A DNA stretch of 20,043 nucleotides from JBGPYB01 sp041493035 (lineage in GTDB: Bacteria; Acidobacteriota; Vicinamibacteria; Fen-336), in the NCBI GenBank assembly GCA_041493035.1, contig JBGPYB010000087.1, positions 1 to 20,043 on the forward strand, written 5' to 3'. Of this stretch, positions 15,311 to 20,043 are shown in pieces. A program made the translations under genes and the position numbers. A model generated the notes under the pieces. The model did not search any database, was not told the DNA's origin, and saw only the letters and a program-made list of their open reading frames with translations. The first letter of the stretch is position 1; each line of letters begins with the position of its first letter.

Positions 15311-15871
15311 TCACACCTTTGTCACTCGCTCGCGGCTGATCTGGTACCGGGCGAGCCAATCGTAGATCGTCTTCCTGGTGACGCGCTTCGCCCGCGCCAC
15401 CCTGGCGATGTTCCACTCGTGGAGCGCCAGGGCCGCGATGAGGTCTTCGCGTTTGAGGTTGTCGAGGCTCTTGACCTCGTTGCCCTGCAGGTCCGTCCGG
15501 GCCATGGCCTTCGACGCCACCGCGCCCATCGACGCCGCGGTATCCACGTCGACGCGTCGAGCGTCGATACCCTCGAGGAAGAGGTAGGCGCCGCCGCCGC
15601 GAACCGGAAGCAGCATCCGCGCCCCGCGGACGACCGGGCCGCCCGCCGCTATGGCGGCAGCCTCGTCGGCCCACAGGGAGGCCACGACGGTCATGGTGTC
15701 ATGGTCGACAGCGGATCCCAGCAAGAGCGCGAGGACCCCGCGAGTCTCGGTCCACAGCGAGACGGAGCGGGCCTTGAGGTAGTTCAGCAGCCACTCGAGA
15801 ACCCGCCGGGCCGCCTCGCGCGGGCGTCCCTGGGCGTCGAGGAGGATGTCGGCGATCTGTTCTGGATTCAT
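15311..15871 (-). CDS. Fis-type helix-turn-helix regulator with an N-terminal sensor-like domain
   Basis: A 186-residue putative DNA-binding regulator. The C-terminal ~45 residues (LIAALALHEWNIARVARAKRVTRKTIYDWLARYQI, in pieces over 143-178) have the layout of a Fis-family HTH_8 domain as found at the end of NtrC-type activators, but there is no AAA+ sigma-54 ATPase domain. Residues 1-125 look like a compact alpha/beta sensor, perhaps GAF-like: a helical start, then RGVLALLLGSAVD and MLLPVRGGGAYLFLEG. No phosphorylation site or ligand motif is evident. A sigma-70-type promoter lies immediately upstream. The gene stands 103 nt ahead of the fusion gene on the same strand, so it may control, or be co-transcribed with, that gene and the amidohydrolase. 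Confidence 0.75.
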   Translation of the reverse strand: MNPEQIADILLDAQGRPREAARRVLEWLLNYLKARSVSLWTETRGVLALLLGSAVDHDTMTVVASLWADEAAAIAAGGPVVRGARMLLPVRGGGAYLFLEGIDARRVDVDTAASMGAVASKAMARTDLQGNEVKSLDNLKREDLIAALALHEWNIARVARAKRVTRKTIYDWLARYQISRERVTKV

Positions 15872-15880
15872 GTGCGCCCA

Positions 15881-15909
15881 AAGGTAGGCACCCGTGGCGC
15901 GACTGTCAA
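15881..15909 (-). promoter_or_regulatory. Candidate sigma-70-type promoter for the Fis-type regulator
   Basis: On the minus strand a perfect TTGACA (15909-15904) is followed after 17 nt by TACCTT (15886-15881; 3/6 to TATAAT). The -10 lies 9 nt before ATG 15871, so the transcript would be nearly leaderless, in line with the lack of a clear ribosome site at this start. Confidence 0.45.
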
Positions 15910-15917
15910 GGAGTCAG

Positions 15918-15934
15918 CGCTCCATCGAGGAGCG
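15918..15934 (-). terminator. Hairpin after the triheme cytochrome gene, possible terminator
   Basis: CGCTCC and GGAGCG form a perfect 6-bp stem around a 5-nt loop, 8 nt beyond the stop of the cytochrome gene and just ahead of the regulator promoter. It lacks a clean T-tract. Its position between the end of one minus-strand unit and the promoter of the next supports termination. Confidence 0.4.
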
Positions 15935-15942
15935 GAGCCCGC

Positions 15943-17172
15943 TCAGGGCTCGGCCCGAACTTGCAGCGTTTCCACGTAGCTCACGAGCGGCGCGTACTCG
16001 GCCTCTTTGATCGTGCCCTCCCACGTCGGCATCTTGATCCCGGGCACCTTGGCCGACGGGTTCTTGATGTACGCGATCAGCTCCGCGTCGGTCGTGTACT
16101 TCTTCCAGGCGCGGCGCAGGTCGTAGAGGCCTACGCCCGTGTCGCCGTGGCAGGAGTTGCAGGAGTACTTGTAGAAGGCCTGCTTTCCCTGCCCCTCGCT
16201 CGCATCGACGATGATGGCTTGCCTCGCCGGCCGCGTCTTCCGGATCGCGGGAATCGTCCTGAGGTAAGCGAAGACCGCCTTCGCTTCCTCGTCCGTCATC
16301 TCAACGTAGGGCTGCATCGGATAGAGAACGGAGGTGCCGTTCGGGCGGAAGGCGCCCTTGAGCGCGCGAAGGAACTGCGCCTCGGTCCACGAGCCGATCC
16401 CCGTTTCGGCGTCCGGAGTGATGTTGGCCGAGTAGACCTTCCGTGCGCTCGCGTCGAGCAGCATGTTCCCGCCGCCGTAGTAGCCCGGCGACTTCGATGG
16501 CTCGAAGTAGTTGTTCGTCTTGAAGTCGGCTGAGTGGCACGAGTAGCAATCGAGGAGGCCGTCGGTCAGGTAACGGCCGAGCGCGACGGAGTCTCTTGCG
16601 TCGGGCGCCGCGATCAATGTCGTCGGATAAGGGAAGGGCTTGAACGCGACGCGCGCCAGGACCTTGGTCAGGAACGAGACCTCGGGTATATGCGTGGGCA
16701 CGTCGGCCGGTGCCACGAGCGGATCGTCGGAGCGGAGGAACGCGATGATCGCGAGGATGTCCTCATCGGACGCGTGGGGGAGCTTCACCATGTAGGGCGG
16801 CACGTAGCGCCCGTCGCGGCGGATGCCGGTGCGAAGCAGGTACGCGATCTCACCGTCGGTCCACGACGCGATCCCACGGGTCGGGTGCTTCGTGATGTTC
16901 GCCGCATAGATGACGCCGAACTCCGGGGGCGCCTCGACCATCCTCTTGCCGGACAGCACGCGAGTGGTCGGATCGAAGTGGCAGCTCACGCACAGCATCT
17001 GCGCCAGCCGATTGCCGCGGGCCACCCGCTCGGGCGTCACCTCGACCTTGAGCTGAAGCGTCGGCTTCGGGTAGACCGGCAGCCCGCTCACCTGCATGTA
17101 GAGCGCCGCCGCGCCGAGCAGCAGGACCAAAGCGCCCAGGAACCAGGCCACGGCCTTGAATGTCTTCTTCAC
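15943..17172 (-). CDS. Membrane-anchored triheme cytochrome c
   Basis: A 409-residue protein with an N-terminal membrane anchor (about 7-26, after basic MKKTFK) and three class I cytochrome c units. The heme sites are C61-VSC-H65, C209-YSC-H213 and C338-NSC-H342. Plausible axial Met ligands follow each: M128 (PPYMVK), M286 (YPMQPY) and M381 (IKMPTW). The repeated pattern of ANIT followed by GIGSWT or GIASWT in the first two units indicates internal duplication, as in the multiheme subunits of membrane alcohol/aldehyde dehydrogenases. The likely role is periplasmic electron transfer; the catalytic partner is not adjacent, although a quinoprotein lies at 7247-8929. The GTG start at 17172 follows AAGGAG at good spacing and lies 17 nt after the gpmA stop, suggesting one transcript. 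A hairpin follows the stop. Confidence 0.9.
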   Translation of the reverse strand: MKKTFKAVAWFLGALVLLLGAAALYMQVSGLPVYPKPTLQLKVEVTPERVARGNRLAQMLCVSCHFDPTTRVLSGKRMVEAPPEFGVIYAANITKHPTRGIASWTDGEIAYLLRTGIRRDGRYVPPYMVKLPHASDEDILAIIAFLRSDDPLVAPADVPTHIPEVSFLTKVLARVAFKPFPYPTTLIAAPDARDSVALGRYLTDGLLDCYSCHSADFKTNNYFEPSKSPGYYGGGNMLLDASARKVYSANITPDAETGIGSWTEAQFLRALKGAFRPNGTSVLYPMQPYVEMTDEEAKAVFAYLRTIPAIRKTRPARQAIIVDASEGQGKQAFYKYSCNSCHGDTGVGLYDLRRAWKKYTTDAELIAYIKNPSAKVPGIKMPTWEGTIKEAEYAPLVSYVETLQVRAEP

Positions 17173-17189
17173 GGGAAGCTCCTTCGAAC

Positions 17190-17936
17190 CTATTTGACCT
17201 TGGCCTGCATGGCCACGGCCACGGCGGCGCGGCGGACGGCCTCGGGGTCGCCGAGGTAGTAATGCTTCAGCGGCCGGAGCGCGTCGCCCAGCTCGTAGAC
17301 GAGGGGGATGCCCGTCGGGATGTTCAGCTCCACGATCTCGCTCTCGGGGACGTTGTCCAGGTACTTCACCAGCGCCCGGAGGCTGTTGCCATGGGCGGCG
17401 ATGAGGACGCGTTTGCCGGCCTTGATCTCGGGGGCGATGGTCTCGTGCCAGTAGGGAAGGAAGCGCGCCACGGTGTCCTTGAGTGACTCCGTGAGGGGCA
17501 GATCCGTGGAGGACAGTCCCTTGTAGCGCGGATCGTGGCCGGGGTAACGCTCATCCTCGGGCCTCAGCGGCGGCGGCGGCGTGGCGTAGCTGCGGCGCCA
17601 GACCTTGACCTGCTCCTCGCCGAACTTGGCGGTCGTCTCCGCCTTGTTCAGCCCTTGCAAGTCGCCGTAGTGGCGCTCGTTGAGGCGCCAGTGGCGCACC
17701 ACAGGCACCCACAGCAGATCCAGGTCCTCCATGGCGATGGCCTGGGTGCGGATGGCGCGCTTCAGCACCGAGGTGTAGACCGCGTCGAAGGCGTAGCCGC
17801 CATCCTTGAGGAGCCGCGCGGCCTCGTGGGCCTCGGCGACACCTTTCGGCGTCAGATCCACGTCGGTCCACCCCGTGAATCGGTTCTCGAGGTTCCACTG
17901 GCTCTCGCCGTGGCGGATCAACACCACCTTGATCAT
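17190..17936 (-). CDS. gpmA: 2,3-bisphosphoglycerate-dependent phosphoglycerate mutase
   Basis: Interconverts 3- and 2-phosphoglycerate in glycolysis and gluconeogenesis, via a phosphohistidine. The protein has 248 residues, as usual for the family (E. coli 250). LIRHGESQWN carries the phosphorylated H9; R8 and R60 help bind phosphate; E87 lies in LNERHYGDLQG; H182 is in IAAHGNSLRAL. These match H11, E89 and H184 of the E. coli enzyme. The insert WRRSYATPPPPL, typical of the dependent form, is present. The ATG at 17936 follows GGGAGG. A sigma-70-type promoter lies 36-64 nt upstream. The downstream triheme cytochrome gene starts 17 nt after the stop, an unusual partner for a glycolytic enzyme. 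Confidence 0.97.
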   Translation of the reverse strand: MIKVVLIRHGESQWNLENRFTGWTDVDLTPKGVAEAHEAARLLKDGGYAFDAVYTSVLKRAIRTQAIAMEDLDLLWVPVVRHWRLNERHYGDLQGLNKAETTAKFGEEQVKVWRRSYATPPPPLRPEDERYPGHDPRYKGLSSTDLPLTESLKDTVARFLPYWHETIAPEIKAGKRVLIAAHGNSLRALVKYLDNVPESEIVELNIPTGIPLVYELGDALRPLKHYYLGDPEAVRRAAVAVAMQAKVK

Positions 17937-17971
17937 CGATCGGCCTCCCTGGGGCGCCCGGCCCGCGGCCC

Positions 17972-18000
17972 ATGAAAGCAGCGCCCGCCGGCAACGTCAA
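17972..18000 (-). promoter_or_regulatory. Candidate sigma-70-type promoter for gpmA
   Basis: On the minus strand TTGACG (18000-17995) and TTTCAT (17977-17972) are separated by 17 nt, matching the consensus at 5/6 and 4/6 positions. The leader to ATG 17936 would be about 30 nt and contains the GGGAGG ribosome site. Confidence 0.45.
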
Positions 18001-18021
18001 GCGCAGGTCCGAGCGGCCCGA

Positions 18022-18030
18022 TGCTAGAAT
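18022..18030 (+). promoter_or_regulatory. Extended -10 element in front of hpnC
   Basis: TGCTAGAAT is an extended -10 (TGn plus TAGAAT, 5/6 to consensus) ending 9 nt before ATG 18040. No -35 is evident, as can be the case for extended -10 promoters. The transcript would have almost no leader, and no ribosome site is seen before this ATG. Confidence 0.4.
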
Positions 18031-18039
18031 CCCCGACCA

Positions 18040-18903
18040 ATGACCGAGGTCGGCTTCACTCTCGATGAAGCGTTCGCCCACTGCGAGGCTCGGGTCAAGG
18101 CCCACTATGAGAACTTTCCCGTGGGTCTCTTCGTCCCGAGGGAGAAGCGCCGCTACGTCCACGCCCTCTACGCCTTCGCCCGCGTGGCCGACGACTTCGC
18201 CGACGAGCCGATCTACGAAGGCGTCCGCGCCCAGAAGCTGGACGAGTGGGAAGCGCGCCTCCACGCCTGCTATCGGGGCGAGTTCGACGGGCCCATCTTC
18301 GCCGCCCTCTCCGAGACCGTGCGCCGGCTCAAGATCCCGGAGTCGCTCCTGCGCGACCTGCTTTCCGCCTTCAAGCAAGATGTCGTCAAGGACCGCTACG
18401 AGAACTGGGACGAGCTTCTCGACTACTGCCGCCGCTCGGCGGATCCGGTCGGACGCCTCGTCCTGCTGGTCTTTGGGTACAATGATCGCGAGCTGCTCCC
18501 GCTCTCCGGTGCGATCTGCACCGCCTTGCAGCTCGCAAACCATTGGCAGGACCTGGCCGTGGATCTTCAGAAGGGGCGTATCTACGTCCCTCGCGAGCTG
18601 CTCGTGGCCCACGGGGTCCCCGAGTGGGACCTGAACGCGGGACGCGTCACCGACGGCTTCAAGGCCCTCATGAAGGAGCTGATCGGCCGCACGCGCGAGC
18701 TGTTCATCCGCGGCCGGCCGCTCTGCGATCGCGTCGGGCGCGACCTGCGTTTCGAGATGCGCCTCACGTGGCTCGGCGGTTCCGGCATCCTCGACCGGAT
18801 CGAAGCCGTGGACTACGACGTCTTCCGCAGGCGCCCGAGTTGGGGAGTCGCGGGGAAGGCTGGGCTTGCCTGGCGCGCGCTCCGGTGGAAGAGCGCGGCG
18901 TGA
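18040..18903 (+). CDS. hpnC: Hydroxysqualene synthase HpnC (squalene/phytoene synthase family)
   Basis: In the HpnCDE route to squalene, HpnD condenses two farnesyl diphosphates to presqualene diphosphate, HpnC converts that to hydroxysqualene, and HpnE reduces it. The 287-residue protein has the all-helical trans-prenyltransferase fold. The first Asp-rich motif is D51-D-F-A-D55-E and the second LANHWQDLAVDLQKGR (D171, D175), which bind diphosphate through magnesium. HALYAFARVADD, RYENWDELLDYCRRSADPVGRL and GRIYVPRE favour HpnC over HpnD or phytoene synthase (CrtB). The ATG at 18040 has no visible ribosome site but sits 9 nt after an extended -10. No hpnD, hpnE or shc is in the window. The stop overlaps the start of the cstA-like gene by 4 nt. 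Confidence 0.9.
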   Translation: MTEVGFTLDEAFAHCEARVKAHYENFPVGLFVPREKRRYVHALYAFARVADDFADEPIYEGVRAQKLDEWEARLHACYRGEFDGPIFAALSETVRRLKIPESLLRDLLSAFKQDVVKDRYENWDELLDYCRRSADPVGRLVLLVFGYNDRELLPLSGAICTALQLANHWQDLAVDLQKGRIYVPRELLVAHGVPEWDLNAGRVTDGFKALMKELIGRTRELFIRGRPLCDRVGRDLRFEMRLTWLGGSGILDRIEAVDYDVFRRRPSWGVAGKAGLAWRALRWKSAA

Positions 18904-20043
18904 AAGGCCGCGCCGTGCTCGTTCCCGTCGCCATCGCCGGAGGGTTGCTGGCCTGGGCCGCGGCGCGGTTCACCCACGAGCGGTTCGACGCCGTGGCGCT
19001 GCTGGTCGCGGCCTTCAGCGTCTACTATCTGGGCGGCCGCTTCTACAGCGCGTTCCTCGCGGAGCGTGTGCTGCATCTCGACGACGCCCGCGTCACTCCG
19101 GCCCACCGCCTCCGCGACAACCGCGACACCATGCCCTTCCGGCGATGGACCCTCTTCGGCATGCACTTCGCCTGGATTGCCGGACCCGGACCGCTCATCG
19201 GCCCGACCCTCGCGGCGCAGTTCGGCTTCCTCCCGGGTTTTCTCTGGATCGTCCTCGGTGCCGTGCTGATGGGCGGCGTCCAGGACATGGTCATCCTCGT
19301 CTTCTCGACGCGCCGCGACGGGATGAGCCTCGCGCGGATGATCAAGACGGAGGTCGGCCCTGCCGCCGGTTTTCTCGCCTCGCTGGCCGTGCTCTTCATT
19401 CTCGAAATCTTGCTCGGCGTCCTTGGCCTCTTCGTCGTGAATGCCCTCAAGGGAAGCCCCTGGGGGACCTTCACCATCGCGTCGTCGATCCCCATCGCGT
19501 TCCTCGTCGGCTTGTACATGACGCGCTTCCGCCCCGGACACGAAGGCGAGGCGACGGCCCTCGGGGTGGCGCTCCTGCTCCTCGCGACCGCCGGCGGGCA
19601 TTGGGTCGCGGCGAACGCGACGCTGTCGTCGTGGTTCACGCGGACCGACACCGAGCTGGCCGTGGCCATCGTCATCTACGGCTTCCTGGCTGCGGCGCTT
19701 CCCGCCTGGATGCTCCTGGCGCCGCGCGACAACATCTCCACGTATCTCAAGGTCGGAGCCGTGACGCTGCTGGCCATCGGCATCCTCTTCGCCCGGCCCG
19801 CGGTGCAGATGCCGGCGGTGACTCGCTTCGTCGACGGCAGCGGGCCCATCTTCGGCGGCGGCGTCTTCCCGTTTTGCTTCATCGTCATCGCATGCGGCGC
19901 GATATCGGGCTTTCATTCCCTGATTTGCAGCGGGACGACGCCGCGCTTCGTGGACCGCGAGAGCGACATGCGGGTGGTGGGCTACGGCGCCATGCTCACC
20001 GAGAGCTTCGTCGGCGTGATGTCGCTGATCGCGGCGGTGACGC
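18900..20043 (+). CDS. cstA: Carbon starvation protein A-type (CstA) peptide/pyruvate transporter, 5' part
   Basis: A polytopic inner-membrane transporter; 381 codons are present and the gene runs off the window. From GTG 18900 the frame gives alternating hydrophobic helices and the family landmarks: RDNRDTMPFRRWTLFGMHFA, AGPGPLIGPTLAAQFGFLPG, LGAVLMGGVQDM and ACGAISGFHSLICSGTTPR. CstA/BtsT proteins import pyruvate, and peptide uptake has also been reported, driven by protons, especially when carbon is scarce. Typical length is 550-700 residues, so about half is missing. GTG is chosen because it overlaps the hpnC stop by 4 nt (GTGA), implying coupled translation. CstA family membership is clear, but CstA and the pyruvate transporter BtsT cannot be separated from this part. 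Confidence 0.9.
   Translation, partial: MKGRAVLVPVAIAGGLLAWAAARFTHERFDAVALLVAAFSVYYLGGRFYSAFLAERVLHLDDARVTPAHRLRDNRDTMPFRRWTLFGMHFAWIAGPGPLIGPTLAAQFGFLPGFLWIVLGAVLMGGVQDMVILVFSTRRDGMSLARMIKTEVGPAAGFLASLAVLFILEILLGVLGLFVVNALKGSPWGTFTIASSIPIAFLVGLYMTRFRPGHEGEATALGVALLLLATAGGHWVAANATLSSWFTRTDTELAVAIVIYGFLAAALPAWMLLAPRDNISTYLKVGAVTLLAIGILFARPAVQMPAVTRFVDGSGPIFGGGVFPFCFIVIACGAISGFHSLICSGTTPRFVDRESDMRVVGYGAMLTESFVGVMSLIAAVT

Noticed and set aside
15204..15674. Alternative minus-strand frame across the regulator gene and its downstream gap
   Set aside because: The product is Arg/Gly/Pro-rich without motifs, while the regulator frame at 15311-15871 shows a clear helix-turn-helix.
18813..19916. Long minus-strand open frame rich in Glu, Arg and His
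   Set aside because: Shadow of the CstA-type gene, which has clear membrane helices and family motifs on the plus strand.

Overview
The window is a stretch of high-GC bacterial chromosome packed with genes on both strands. Lipid A synthesis (LpxD), a hopanoid/squalene enzyme (HpnC), a bactofilin, several exported c-type cytochromes and a von Willebrand A protein of the type common in Acidobacteriota point to a diderm, aerobic, probably soil- or groundwater-dwelling bacterium. Acidobacteriota or Methylomirabilota/Rokubacteria-like lineages fit best, but that placement is an inference from gene content. I see no tRNA, rRNA, CRISPR array, insertion sequence or phage gene.

Layout. 1-1149: 3' part of a homocysteine S-methyltransferase/methylenetetrahydrofolate reductase (+). 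1169-2116: GH16-like lipoprotein (-), divergent from a VWA-domain exported protein (+, 2215-3138, with a possible frameshift at its N-terminus). 3209-4653: translationally coupled bactofilin and lpxD (-), divergent from uvrB (+, 4753-6792). 6797-7247: damaged zinc alcohol dehydrogenase remnant (-), directly downstream of a PQQ sorbosone-type dehydrogenase fused to cytochrome c (-, 7247-8929). 8999-9457: two-CBS-domain protein (+). 9589-11100: exported serine hydrolase of the class C beta-lactamase fold (+).

11139-15871 on the minus strand is the most unusual part. A Fis-type regulator is followed by a 996-residue protein joining a class A beta-lactamase-like domain to a heparinase II/III-like polysaccharide lyase, then an exported amidohydrolase. 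The beta-lactamase half keeps the SxxK, SDG and KTG boxes but appears to have lost about 40 residues in frame between the omega loop and KTG. I could not place this architecture in any family I know.

15943-17936: gpmA and a membrane-anchored triheme cytochrome c (-), probably one operon. 18040-20043: hpnC overlapping by 4 nt the start of a CstA-type carbon-starvation/pyruvate transporter that runs off the window (+).

The housekeeping genes (metF-like, uvrB, lpxD, gpmA, hpnC) are ordinary. The accessory genes mostly encode exported proteins acting on polysaccharides, the cell envelope or periplasmic electron transfer. Two genes, the alcohol dehydrogenase and the beta-lactamase domain, look internally deleted.
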